Of a DNA stretch of 64,000 nucleotides, positions 54,162 to 61,700 are shown piece after piece (the first letter of the stretch is position 1; each line of letters begins with the position of its first letter). Below the pieces are notes generated by a model that was not told the DNA's origin, searched no databases, and saw only the letters and a list, made by a program, of their open reading frames with translations. The position numbers and the translations under genes are program-made. Source of the DNA: Halohasta litchfieldiae (GTDB lineage Archaea > Halobacteriota > Halobacteria > Halobacteriales > Haloferacaceae); NCBI RefSeq assembly GCF_002788215.1, contig NZ_CP024845.1:1860001-1924000 (forward strand), read 5' to 3'.

Positions 54162-55163
54162 TCACGCCGGCGGGATGTAGACGCTCTGCTCGCCGGCGAT
54201 TTCCTCCAGGTTGTTCCGGTGACGGTGACTGAAGTAGCACTCGTAGCTGCAGTATCCACAGATTGCGCCGGTATCGTATTCGGCGACGTACGGGCCGCGG
54301 CGAGTTCGCCAGACGTTCGCCCCGCACTCGGAACAGGCGGCGCCCTCGAGATCGGCAGGACTCGGTCCCTCGTACTCGACGTTGAGCCCCTCGTCTTGCG
54401 GTGTCGATTCGGGCCAGATTCCGTGGGTCCTCCAAAACTCACGGACGCGGGCAAGGCTGTGGCGCACCGTCTTTCGTACGGTGACGTGGTCGGCGTCGCG
54501 ACCGCTGTCGTCCCAGCCGTCGGCCGTCCAGAATTCACCGAACTGTGCGCCACGATGCAACCCGTTCCAGTCGACGCCCACGATGTCGGCTGGTGGCTCG
54601 TCGGTGAGTGTCGGTCTGGTTAACTGTCGAATGGCGTCGAGCTGCTTGGGCGGACTCCCGCCGAGGATGTGGACGCGCCGCCCTCTCCAATCGGCAGGGT
54701 CGGAGAACTCGTGGGCCAGGCGGTCGGCGTATCCCCGTGAATACCCGAGGACGAGGGTCTCGGGTATCGCGTCGATCACCGCCCGCGACTTCGGAACGAC
54801 GATGAGCTCGGCCTCGGGATAGCTCGCTTGGATCTCACGAGCAGCAGCGACGTGGGCGTCGACGTCGTCGATTTCGTCGACGTCGCCGATGACCCCGACC
54901 TCTGGTTCGTACTCGAAGAAGCGGTCGACGAACCGCTCCAGATCGGGATTCCGGAAGTCGTTGTCGAGCATTCCAACGGGGATGCTGAGGTTCTGATACT
55001 GCGTCTCTTGATATCCACAGTCCTCCCGAAAGCCCGGAAGGAAACCGAGCTTATAGGCATCCAGGGTGAACGGCACTCGATGAAGGAACGCTATCTGGTC
55101 TGCTTGTCTGGCGGCAGCGATGTCGCTAGCCGTGCTGGAGTCTGTACTCAAATCGAGGGACAT
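54162..55163 (-). CDS. TGT/DpdA-like TIM-barrel protein with C-terminal zinc cluster (DUF6610-like)
   Basis: A 333-residue protein. Its middle part reads like a tRNA-guanine transglycosylase-type barrel: VGMLDNDF (catalytic Asp position), GVIGDVDEIDDVDAHVAAAREIQASYPEAELIVVPKS, ETLVLGYSRGYADRL, RRVHILGGSPPKQLDAIRQL and ADIVGVDWNG. DpdA proteins with this arrangement insert 7-deazaguanine bases into DNA. The C-terminal ACSECGANVWRTRRGP...CGYCSYECYFSHRHRNN is a zinc cluster suited to nucleic acid binding. I recall the family as DUF6610; the enzymatic role is inference. Confidence 0.65.
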   Translation of the reverse strand: MSLDLSTDSSTASDIAAARQADQIAFLHRVPFTLDAYKLGFLPGFREDCGYQETQYQNLSIPVGMLDNDFRNPDLERFVDRFFEYEPEVGVIGDVDEIDDVDAHVAAAREIQASYPEAELIVVPKSRAVIDAIPETLVLGYSRGYADRLAHEFSDPADWRGRRVHILGGSPPKQLDAIRQLTRPTLTDEPPADIVGVDWNGLHRGAQFGEFWTADGWDDSGRDADHVTVRKTVRHSLARVREFWRTHGIWPESTPQDEGLNVEYEGPSPADLEGAACSECGANVWRTRRGPYVAEYDTGAICGYCSYECYFSHRHRNNLEEIAGEQSVYIPPA

Positions 55164-55190
55164 GAATGAACTCGCGAGGCCGCTGCTGGC

Positions 55191-55222
55191 CGCCCCGCGC
55201 CCCTTCAGGGGCTCAATAAACC
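55191..55222 (-). promoter_or_regulatory. T-tract plus inverted-repeat cassette (DpdA-like gene)
   Basis: Minus-strand TTTATTGAGCCCCTGAAGGGGCGCGGGGCG, about 50 bp before the DpdA-like start. Confidence 0.55.
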
Positions 55223-55235
55223 GGGATACCCTCTA

Positions 55236-55277
55236 TTAACCAACACTGTGCGCTTCAACTCGTGGAATGTTGGTTAA
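55236..55277. repeat. TTAACCAAC-N24-GTTGGTTAA dyad, copy 4
   Basis: Halves at 55236-55244 and 55269-55277, spacer 24 bp, directly upstream of the cassette of the DpdA-like gene and 10 bp from the preceding stop codon. Confidence 0.85.
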
Positions 55278-55286
55278 GAGCGGAGC

Positions 55287-55508
55287 TCACTCCTCATCCT
55301 CACGCAGCTCGTCGGCTTTCGACTTGAGGCGTCGCAGAATCTGTGGCCGATTCTGGTGGGCGTTCTCGTAGGCAACACACTCCTGAAGGGTCTCCATATC
55401 GTTGATCGTCACGATACCTGCGTTGATGAGTCGCGTATTCGGGGGCTCGAGCCGTTGTTCTGGTGAAAGCTCGCTTGCGTCAGCCGATTGAATATCTGGA
55501 TTGCTCAC
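55287..55508 (-). CDS. Small helical hypothetical protein
   Basis: A 73-residue acidic protein from a GTG start (LEPPNTRLINAGIVTINDMETLQECVAYENAHQNRPQILRRLKSKADELRE). It is predominantly helical; function and family unknown. A cassette precedes it. Confidence 0.6.
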   Translation of the reverse strand: MSNPDIQSADASELSPEQRLEPPNTRLINAGIVTINDMETLQECVAYENAHQNRPQILRRLKSKADELREDEE

Positions 55509-55516
55509 TGGTGATC

Positions 55517-55547
55517 GCCTCCGCCACTACTGAGGCGACAAAAAACA
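55517..55547 (-). promoter_or_regulatory. T-tract plus inverted-repeat cassette (73-aa gene)
   Basis: Minus-strand GTTTTTTGT followed by CGCCTCAGTAGTGGCGGAGGC. The inverted part is degenerate. It is about 35 bp before the GTG start. Confidence 0.45.
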
Positions 55548-55557
55548 GCCCTCTCCG

Positions 55558-55836
55558 TTACCCGTCTTCTTCCTTGGGTTGGATCTGACGAGCGTCCTCT
55601 GCGAGATCATGGATGTACTCCCGAAGAATCTCCATGTCCTCGCGAGCGTCTTCCATAGTCTTGCCTTTCGCTTTGGCCACGATTTTGTCCTGATCGCGGG
55701 TGCCAGTCCCGCGAGTAAGCTTCACGGTGAGGGAGACGCCGACGTCACTGCGTTCGACGTACTCCGTTCGTGTCGACTGTTCACTGGCTTTGGTCGATTC
55801 GTCATCTGCACGAGATGGTGGGGTGTGTTCTGACAT
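55558..55836 (-). CDS. Small haloarchaeal protein (DUF7389-like)
   Basis: A 92-residue protein with a disordered polar N-terminus and a beta-alpha unit (GVSLTVKLTRGTGTRDQDKIVAKAKGKTMEDAREDMEILREYIHDLAEDARQI) that recalls the haloarchaeal plasmid family DUF7389. Function unknown. It is separated from the gene after it by 23 bp on the same strand. Confidence 0.7.
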   Translation of the reverse strand: MSEHTPPSRADDESTKASEQSTRTEYVERSDVGVSLTVKLTRGTGTRDQDKIVAKAKGKTMEDAREDMEILREYIHDLAEDARQIQPKEEDG

Positions 55837-55859
55837 GAGTTACTCTCGGTGATTAGGAT

Positions 55860-56261
55860 TCAGATTGACGGTGCGACCGGCTCTCTGGATGTTTCGTGAA
55901 GGGCTGCGTCGATCTCGCGCCCGGTGAGTCGCCAGCGTTCACTGGACCCAGCGCAGTCCAGCTGGCTCACGACCTCGGTTTTGAATTCCTGGTAGTGATC
56001 GAGGGCGAACGCTTCGTCATCCGTGTAGTCGAGGAGGAGGGCGAGTGCGAGTTGGGCCGGCCCGCTGCCACCATATCCCCATTCGAAGCCCGAGGGACTG
56101 TGATCCGCCAGCTCGAGACTCCGCTCTGGCGTGAGCTGTTCTTGCTCCGATTGCTTCTCGACGATGGCATGGCCTCGACGACGGTAACCGACGTAGATGA
56201 CGTCGGGATCAGCCGAGGTCCGTGACTGTACGTGTGAGCGTGGGTCGCTGATTCCACTCAT
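55860..56261 (-). CDS. DUF6166-like protein
   Basis: A 133-residue protein with VIYVGYRRRGHAIVEK and the segment FEWGYGGSGPAQLALALLLDYTDDEAFALDHYQEFKTEVVSQLD, a pattern of the DUF6166 family common on mobile DNA. Function unknown. A cassette lies upstream, and the divergent Mrr-type gene starts 123 bp away. Confidence 0.75.
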   Translation of the reverse strand: MSGISDPRSHVQSRTSADPDVIYVGYRRRGHAIVEKQSEQEQLTPERSLELADHSPSGFEWGYGGSGPAQLALALLLDYTDDEAFALDHYQEFKTEVVSQLDCAGSSERWRLTGREIDAALHETSREPVAPSI

Positions 56262-56290
56262 AGGTTGGTTCGCGGGAGGTTCGTTCGATC

Positions 56291-56320
56291 ACCCCCGCAC
56301 CCCTCTCGGGGGTTCAAAAA
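56291..56320 (-). promoter_or_regulatory. T-tract plus inverted-repeat cassette (DUF6166 gene)
   Basis: Minus-strand GTTTTTGAACCCCCGAGAGGGGTGCGGGGG, the cleanest copy (CCCCCGA/GGGGGTGCGGGGG), about 53 bp before the start. Confidence 0.6.
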
Positions 56321-56383
56321 CAACACGAGGCTGCGTTCGGCAACGTATTTGACAGTTGCAACGTACTGTCCACATAATTCGGA

Positions 56384-57748
56384 ATGGCTGTACTGGACGA
56401 TCTCTCGGGGTTCGAGTTCGAGGATGTGATCGAGGACGTGTTCCGTAACCTCGGCTACGAGAACGTCCGCCAGGCCGACCGCACGGCTGACGAGGGTCGC
56501 GATGTCCTTATCGAGGAGGTCGTCGACGGAACGCGGCGTGCGATCATCGTCGAGTGTAAGCACACGGGGACGGTCGGACGCCCCGTCGTCCAGAAGCTCC
56601 ACTCCGCCATAGCGACCTTCGACTTCGACGGCCCCAAACGCGGGATGGTCGTCACGACCGGCCGGTTTACGAACCCTGCTCAGGAGTACGCAAACCGCCT
56701 CCAGCAAAACGACGACCCACACGCAATCGAACTGCTCGATGGCGAGGACCTCCGGGAGATCGCCGACGAGATCGGCCTCGACCTCTACAACGGCCGCATC
56801 GAGATTCTCTGCGACGAGACGCTACGTCCCTACGATCCGGCCGCCGACGTCGACGCGGCCGTCGAGGTGGCATTTCGCGACATCGAGAACATCGAGAGCG
56901 CCGACCTCCCGGAACCACATTCGGCGGTGACGTTCCGCCCAGTGGTCGCGGTCACCGCGGACACGAACGCCGTCTTCGAGACGTCGGTGGGTGTCATCCA
57001 CCGGATCAACGACCGGACGCGGTTCGTCGTCCACGCCGAACGCGGGCAGCCGCAGGTCGTCGACGAAGACGTCGGGACGCTGGTCACCGAGAACCTCCAT
57101 GCGACGGTCGATCTCGACGCCGAGCAGTTCGGAGCAGTGTTCGACGACGTCGAGGAGAACCGGTTCGGGCAGACCCAAACCGAGTACAAGGAGTGGGCCG
57201 TCGAGCGGCTCCAGCAGCACCACACGACGACGGTGACCTACACCGGCGACAACAACGTCACATACAACAAGACCTGCGAGCCGAACCGCTCGGACATCTC
57301 CGTCCAGACGATCGAGCCGGTGTATCTCCCCGAGGTTCGGCACACCACTGACCTTCAGGAGTACACCTACCCCTATGAGTACTACGCAGCGGGTCCGTCC
57401 AGAGTGACCGCCGAGGACGGGATCCATCGGTGCGTCCACTGTGACACGAGCGGCGTCGACGAGCCGTACACGTATTGTCCGAACTGCGGGGCAATCTCCT
57501 GCGACAGTCATAGCAAGACCGAACGGCTTGAGCAGGAGCCGGTGTGTACGGGGTGTGCGGTCACCGAGCGATTTGCGTTGAAGACGAAGTACTTCTACGA
57601 CGAACAGAACCTCAAGGCGTTCCGCGAGGAGTACGCGGCGATGCCCCTCCACGAGAAAGCGATGGAGAACAGGCTACTGGCCGGAGGGAGTGTGGTCGTG
57701 GCGCTTCTGGCGGTTATTGTCCTGCTCGCGGGTGGCGGCATCATCTAA
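56384..57748 (+). CDS. Membrane-anchored Mrr-type restriction endonuclease
   Basis: A 454-residue protein. Residues 1-150 form an Mrr-like PD-(D/E)xK nuclease (FEFEDVIEDVFRNLGYENVRQADRTADEGRDVLIEEVVDG...AIIVECKHTG with the catalytic Asp and ECK), followed by a large beta-rich middle part, a zinc cluster at about 350-395 (CVHCDTSG...CPNCGAISCDSH...CTGCAV) and a C-terminal membrane helix (LLAGGSVVVALLAVIVLLAGGGII). Type IV Mrr enzymes cut modified DNA. The direct repeat GCAACGTA at 56340-56347 and 56358-56365 precedes the gene. The membrane anchor is unusual and suggests attack on DNA entering at the membrane. Confidence 0.8.
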   Translation: MAVLDDLSGFEFEDVIEDVFRNLGYENVRQADRTADEGRDVLIEEVVDGTRRAIIVECKHTGTVGRPVVQKLHSAIATFDFDGPKRGMVVTTGRFTNPAQEYANRLQQNDDPHAIELLDGEDLREIADEIGLDLYNGRIEILCDETLRPYDPAADVDAAVEVAFRDIENIESADLPEPHSAVTFRPVVAVTADTNAVFETSVGVIHRINDRTRFVVHAERGQPQVVDEDVGTLVTENLHATVDLDAEQFGAVFDDVEENRFGQTQTEYKEWAVERLQQHHTTTVTYTGDNNVTYNKTCEPNRSDISVQTIEPVYLPEVRHTTDLQEYTYPYEYYAAGPSRVTAEDGIHRCVHCDTSGVDEPYTYCPNCGAISCDSHSKTERLEQEPVCTGCAVTERFALKTKYFYDEQNLKAFREEYAAMPLHEKAMENRLLAGGSVVVALLAVIVLLAGGGII

Positions 57749-57775
57749 GTCTGTACTCAAACATGTAGTACCTGC

Positions 57776-58645
57776 TCAGCGGCGTCGAACTGTATCTCCG
57801 TCGCGCTCGAGAATCTGCTTTGCGACTAGTCGATCAATCGCTTCATCGACGGTGTCTTCCTGGTCGTCCGAAAGTGCTCGCACATTCGCGAGAACTCTAT
57901 CTCGAAGTACTTCGACGTTGTCGATCCCATCGTCAACAGCACCCAGAACGGTATATTCGACCTCGAACTCCGTCGCGAACTCTGCGATACGAGCGGTGAA
58001 CTTGTTTGGGAGCCCCGACAGTGAGTTTACTGCCATCTCGATAGTGAATAGGGGATGCGAACGATCACGAATCTGCCGTGCTTCAGTCGTGCCGGTATTG
58101 AACGGTCGCTGTTCGTCGATCTCAGTGAGAATCAACTCATAGTCCAGCCCACGCTGGGCGTATTTCCGCATATCTTCGATGTCGCGTCGACGGCCACTCG
58201 CTAGATCACCGCCGGAAACCGCTTTCAGCAGGAACATATCCTCATCCGAGAGGATGAACGCTGTTACGAAACTCCCGGTCCAGAACTCTTCGGCCCGGTC
58301 GCGCATCCGGTCTGTGATCCAGACTTTCCCGACGATTTGCTGTTCGAAGATATCGATTCGAAACCCGCGCTTGTCGTGATGCAGTTCGACGGTTTTTCCG
58401 ACGCCCTCGAACGACTCTGTTGGTTCATCGACAACCGTGAATCCCTGTGACGTGAGCGTCTGATAGACGTGTTCGAACTCAGAAACAACACCTACCGCAA
58501 GATCGATATCTTCGGTTTGGTCTTTCAATCCCCGGACCGTCATCGCAGATCCGCCGAGGAGATAGACCGTCACGGACTCCGACAGCCAGCTATCGAACTC
58601 CTCGAGGAATTCTTTGATCGCCTCGCCACCTTTGAATACCGTCAT
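57776..58645 (-). CDS. Nucleotidyltransferase, AbiEii/DUF6036-like (toxin-type)
   Basis: A 289-residue protein with a minimal nucleotidyltransferase fold: LLGGSAMTVRGLKDQTEDIDLAV gives GGS (31-33) and Asp46/Asp48, and FRIDIFEQQIVGKVWIT supplies a further acidic residue. The rest contains FILSDEDMFLLKAVSGGDLASGRRRDIEDMRKYAQRGLDYELILTEIDEQ, the helical block of AbiEii-type toxins, and a C-terminal winged-helix-like part. Its start overlaps the upstream HTH gene stop by 4 bp, the antitoxin-toxin order of type IV AbiE systems. Confidence 0.78.
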   Translation of the reverse strand: MTVFKGGEAIKEFLEEFDSWLSESVTVYLLGGSAMTVRGLKDQTEDIDLAVGVVSEFEHVYQTLTSQGFTVVDEPTESFEGVGKTVELHHDKRGFRIDIFEQQIVGKVWITDRMRDRAEEFWTGSFVTAFILSDEDMFLLKAVSGGDLASGRRRDIEDMRKYAQRGLDYELILTEIDEQRPFNTGTTEARQIRDRSHPLFTIEMAVNSLSGLPNKFTARIAEFATEFEVEYTVLGAVDDGIDNVEVLRDRVLANVRALSDDQEDTVDEAIDRLVAKQILERDGDTVRRR

Positions 58646-59592
58646 ACTACACCGTACTGCTCTTTGAGCGCCATAAATTCTGATTCACTTGGAAGGACGA
58701 CAGGGATCTCGTCCGAGTCTTCGACCCCTTCCTGAAGTGCCTGGTACATCGCAGCGACCGTGGTTTCCAGATCGTACCACGTTGCCGTGTCTGTGAGCGT
58801 TTCCTGGTCGATATCTAACGCCTCGATCAACAACATTGCATAGCTAACCCGGCGGGAGCCGCTATCGAGGGCGAGCGTGTGACACACCACTTCGCCCGGT
58901 GTGAGTTCCTCGTCGGGCGCATACCAGAACGCGGGTTCGCCGGCGAGGAAGAATTGCAGGCCGTACTCTGCAAACCGAGCAAGCCCGGTCAGTTGCCAGT
59001 CGGTGGCGGCCTCGAGTGCCTCTGTATCCTCGGCTGTCTGCACGCGGACGAGTGCTCGCTTCGGATCACACCATTCGACGGTCGCACTCGGTGCAAGTCC
59101 TCGGACGCGCGAGCGGTGCTCGTGCCGGACGACTGCACGAGCGAACGTCAGAAGCGGCGAGAGGTCCTCACTCAACGCGTACTCTGGGCCGGAGGGGGAT
59201 AGCATCGCGCGATGCTTGAGCGGTGACAGCGCCTTGTGGACGCCTTGCCGAGTAATCTTGAGTCGCTCGGCAATCTCAGACACACGTCGGGGCTCGTCGA
59301 GATACCAGCATACCCGGAGTGTAGCCGGCGAGAGAAGGTCGGGCCATTCAACGTGTCCGAGTTCGGATCGAAGGGCCCGGTACGCTTCGACGACTGGGTG
59401 GTCTGTGAGGGAGACCTCCCGCTGGTTGTTTGCCCCACGGTGTTCGGCGAGCAACCCCGATTCGAGTAGCTCGTCGAGTACGTCGTAGAGATGAGTCTGC
59501 GAATACTCGGTTTCCATCGCGAGATCAGCTGCTGTTGCTTCCCGGCCGGTGCTCAACGCGCCGATGACGGCGAGTCCGGCCTTAGTGAGCAT
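58642..59592 (-). CDS. Two-winged-helix regulator, probable antitoxin/partner of the nucleotidyltransferase
   Basis: A 316-residue protein: winged helix 1 (VIGALSTGREATAADLAMETEYSQTHLYDVLDELLESGLLAE), winged helix 2 (ATLRVCWYLDEPRRVSEIAERLKITRQGVHKALSPLKHRAMLS) and a C-terminal alpha/beta domain (WQLTGLARFAEYGLQFFLAGEPAFWYAPDEELTPGEVVCHTLALDS) shared with the regulator at 49495-50415. TTTATAGG (59616-59624, minus strand) is 28 bp before the ATG. The 4-bp overlap with the nucleotidyltransferase gene makes translation coupled. Confidence 0.82.
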   Translation of the reverse strand: MLTKAGLAVIGALSTGREATAADLAMETEYSQTHLYDVLDELLESGLLAEHRGANNQREVSLTDHPVVEAYRALRSELGHVEWPDLLSPATLRVCWYLDEPRRVSEIAERLKITRQGVHKALSPLKHRAMLSPSGPEYALSEDLSPLLTFARAVVRHEHRSRVRGLAPSATVEWCDPKRALVRVQTAEDTEALEAATDWQLTGLARFAEYGLQFFLAGEPAFWYAPDEELTPGEVVCHTLALDSGSRRVSYAMLLIEALDIDQETLTDTATWYDLETTVAAMYQALQEGVEDSDEIPVVLPSESEFMALKEQYGVV

Positions 59593-59740
59593 CTATGTCT
59601 ACTGTAAGTGCCATACCTATAAATACGCTTCGTGATTTAGGTTGACGAAACTCGATTCAACAACGATTCGTCAATGCGATCTGCGACCGCAGTCTCTAAT
59701 GATCTGTTGATTCACTATCTGAATGCTGGAGCGAACATCC

Positions 59741-60136
59741 CTAAGCCAGATGTGACACCTCGTCTGGCTCGTCGATGTCGTCGAACTCACCGTGCTTGAC
59801 CGGTTCCCAGTCCTCGCTGGGTTCGGGACTCCACCAGTCGATCTCGTAGTCACCCGGTGCGCCGAGAATCTTCACCCTCGCCGATCCGTCAGGCAGGTCG
59901 CGTCGAAGTTTTTCGTCGACGTGGAGATTCCAGGTCGTGTCGGTATCGAAGCAGGCGAGGACAGCTTCCTCGTAGCCACGGTCCTCTTGCGGTTCTTGGA
60001 GTTCCACCTGTGTGTTGCAGTGCTTGCAGAACACGCCCTCGAAGGGGATGTGGCTGAACACCTCGTGCCCGCAGACCGGACACCAGAGGAACTCGAACAG
60101 TGCTTCGCTGTGGCGGTCGATGACGTCCAGGCTCAT
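59741..60136 (-). CDS. Zinc-ribbon haloarchaeal plasmid protein (DUF7567-like)
   Basis: A 131-residue protein whose N-terminus holds two zinc-binding pairs (WCPVCGHEVFSHIPFEGVFCKHCNTQVELQ) and whose C-terminus is an alpha/beta unit (YEEAVLACFDTDTTWNLHVDEKLRRDLPDGSARVKILGAPGDYEIDWWSPEP). Resembles a conserved haloarchaeal accessory family. It precedes a 130-bp gap holding a promoter for the regulator downstream of it on the same strand only indirectly. Function unknown. Confidence 0.72.
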   Translation of the reverse strand: MSLDVIDRHSEALFEFLWCPVCGHEVFSHIPFEGVFCKHCNTQVELQEPQEDRGYEEAVLACFDTDTTWNLHVDEKLRRDLPDGSARVKILGAPGDYEIDWWSPEPSEDWEPVKHGEFDDIDEPDEVSHLA

Positions 60137-60180
60137 TTGTGGATCTGGCCCGTGTGATTCGGGCCACCCTTCCTGCCCCA

Positions 60181-60187
60181 GAAAAAC
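60181..60187 (-). promoter_or_regulatory. Weak T-tract element before the 131-aa gene
   Basis: Minus-strand GTTTTTC followed by TGGGGC lies about 48 bp before the start, but the inverted repeat is poor. It is listed as a doubtful member of the cassette family. Confidence 0.3.
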
Positions 60188-60211
60188 GCGACCGCTGGAC
60201 GTCTTGTGGCT

Positions 60212-60577
60212 TCAGCGTTCTGCAGCGTAGACGATCTTCGAACGAGCTTCGTAGCCACAGCCGGGGCAGTCGAACCAGCGCTGTACGTTCGCCCCGTCAG
60301 CTGCCTTCTCACCGACGAGAACGTCGTCATTCGGGCACTCAGGGCAGCTCAACTTGGGGGTTGGTCTGTCTCGAAGAGTGTCCCGAAAGACTGTCGCCTG
60401 CTTCGTCTCGAAGCCACGTGACCAGACCGGATAGCCGTCGACGAGGATTGCTGCTCGCCACTTGTACCGGTAGGAGTCCGGTCCACGGTGGAGAACGGCT
60501 CGGGCTCCAGTCTCGGTGTTTCGATACGCGAGCGACGGCGTTCGACTCTCCCGTGTCCAGTTTGTGATTCGGGGCAT
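60212..60577 (-). CDS. Zinc-ribbon haloarchaeal plasmid protein (DUF7568-like)
   Basis: A 121-residue protein: an N-terminal beta-rich part (RTPSLAYRNTETGARAVLHRGPDSYRYKWRAAILVDGYPVWSRGFETKQATVFRDTLRDRP) and a C-terminal zinc ribbon (LSCPECPNDDVLVGEKAADGANVQRWFDCPGCGYEARSKIVYAAER) that recalls RNA polymerase subunit M/TFS-type ribbons. It starts 3 bp after the stop of the gene at 60581-61072 and so belongs to its operon. Function unknown. Confidence 0.72.
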   Translation of the reverse strand: MPRITNWTRESRTPSLAYRNTETGARAVLHRGPDSYRYKWRAAILVDGYPVWSRGFETKQATVFRDTLRDRPTPKLSCPECPNDDVLVGEKAADGANVQRWFDCPGCGYEARSKIVYAAER

Positions 60578-60580
60578 CGG

Positions 60581-61072
60581 TTAGAAGTGGACGTCGGCGG
60601 GGACGATCCAGAGGTCTTCACTCTCTTCGAGGAGTCGATCCAGCTGTCCACGATGGCGGATGCCGGTCGCGTGCTGATCGTACAGGAACACCGATGGCCC
60701 GTCGTACGCACCGACCTGGTGGAACGCGTGCCGAGAGAGGTTCTCATCGCGCATGATTTCCTCGTCGGAGAGTTCGTCGATGGCTTCCTTCACCCGTTCG
60801 AGATTGCGCTCGAACTCTTCTTTCGTCGCTTCCCACCCTTGGTCGAGTAGGTCCTGTCCATCGTCCGAGTCAACGGGGGATGCGGCCGGTAAATCGCCCC
60901 ATCGAGCCTTGCCCGCAACCGTCGTGTTCTCCTCGTCGAAGGACACATAGTAGTCGAACACGGCGGATGAATGTGGATCCGCTCCCACTAGTCGGTCGAA
61001 CACCGTCTTCCCAGTGGCCAACGCGTCGTTCTGTGTCGATGCCTCTACCAGTGCGTAAATGACCATGTGCAT
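60581..61072 (-). CDS. Small haloarchaeal plasmid protein
   Basis: A 163-residue protein beginning MVIYALVEASTQNDALATGKTVFDRLVGADPHSSAVFDYYVSFDEENTTVAGKARWGDLPAASP, with a helical middle and an alpha/beta C-terminus (GPSVFLYDQHATGIRHRGQLDRLLEESEDLWIVPADVHF). An alternative ATG two codons inside would start MVIYAL. It is of a conserved haloarchaeal accessory family I cannot name with certainty. First gene of a two-gene unit with 60212-60577. Confidence 0.68.
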   Translation of the reverse strand: MHMVIYALVEASTQNDALATGKTVFDRLVGADPHSSAVFDYYVSFDEENTTVAGKARWGDLPAASPVDSDDGQDLLDQGWEATKEEFERNLERVKEAIDELSDEEIMRDENLSRHAFHQVGAYDGPSVFLYDQHATGIRHRGQLDRLLEESEDLWIVPADVHF

Positions 61073-61128
61073 CGGTTTTCACCTTCGTCTGCCGACGCAC
61101 GCGACTGCACACTGCCTCGCTACGTGAT

Positions 61129-61160
61129 GCGCCGGCACCCATCGCCGGCGCTCAAAAAAT
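61129..61160 (-). promoter_or_regulatory. T-tract plus inverted-repeat cassette (163-aa gene)
   Basis: Minus-strand TATTTTTTGAGCGCCGGCGATGGGTGCCGGCGC, with an 8-bp GCGCCGGC stem, about 80 bp before the start. Confidence 0.55.
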
Positions 61161-61177
61161 AGTACTGACGATGCTGG

Positions 61178-61618
61178 CTAGACGTTCTCGATCTCCGACT
61201 GGCAGTCCTCCTCCTCGACGCTGATCGTCAGGTCTCCGCTCTCGTAGTCGGCCTCGAACTCAACTGAGAACGTATCCGAGTTATAGGCGGCGTGGTATGC
61301 ACGATGTCGCTTGAGCGACCCGGTCGCCTTGAAGTGGAAGAAGGCAGCAGCTGTGTAGGGTTTGCTTGCTGTTTCGATTTGCGCTTCGACTGATGCCGGG
61401 AGTGCGATGTGCGGCGTGTCACTGTCGATTCCGGCGGCGAAGACTCGAGCTTCGTCGACGCTTGCTTGCGAATGTGCTGGCGTCTCACCGTTCAACACAT
61501 TCACGGGTGTTTCCGTCTCGTCTGTGAATAGTACGTCTTCGAAGGTGTGAGTGCCAAGAATCGCGTCTGGGCTCAGCTCACACTCCTCAAACGGATCGTT
61601 CGATGGTTGTTCAGACAT
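61178..61618 (-). CDS. Small haloarchaeal plasmid protein
   Basis: A 146-residue acidic protein starting MSEQPSNDPFEECELSPDAILGTHTFEDVLFTD, with IALPASVEAQIETASKPYTAAAFFHFKATGSLKRHRAYHAAYNSDTFSVEFEADYESGDLTISVEEEDC at its C-terminus (a helix-plus-sheet domain). The open frame extends 10 codons further, but the cassette lies there. No function is recognised. Confidence 0.65.
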   Translation of the reverse strand: MSEQPSNDPFEECELSPDAILGTHTFEDVLFTDETETPVNVLNGETPAHSQASVDEARVFAAGIDSDTPHIALPASVEAQIETASKPYTAAAFFHFKATGSLKRHRAYHAAYNSDTFSVEFEADYESGDLTISVEEEDCQSEIENV

Positions 61619-61629
61619 TAAATCACGAA

Positions 61630-61665
61630 GCCCTGAGGGCTCAGTCATTCAGCCCTCGAAAAACA
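61630..61665 (-). promoter_or_regulatory. T-tract plus inverted-repeat cassette (146-aa gene)
   Basis: Minus-strand TTTTTCGAGGGCTGAATGACTGAGCCCTCAGGGC, with arms GAGGGCT/AGCCCTC, about 40 bp before the ATG at 61618. Confidence 0.5.
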
Positions 61666-61700
61666 GGACCTTCGCATCTCGCGGGGAGACTGATTTTCGG

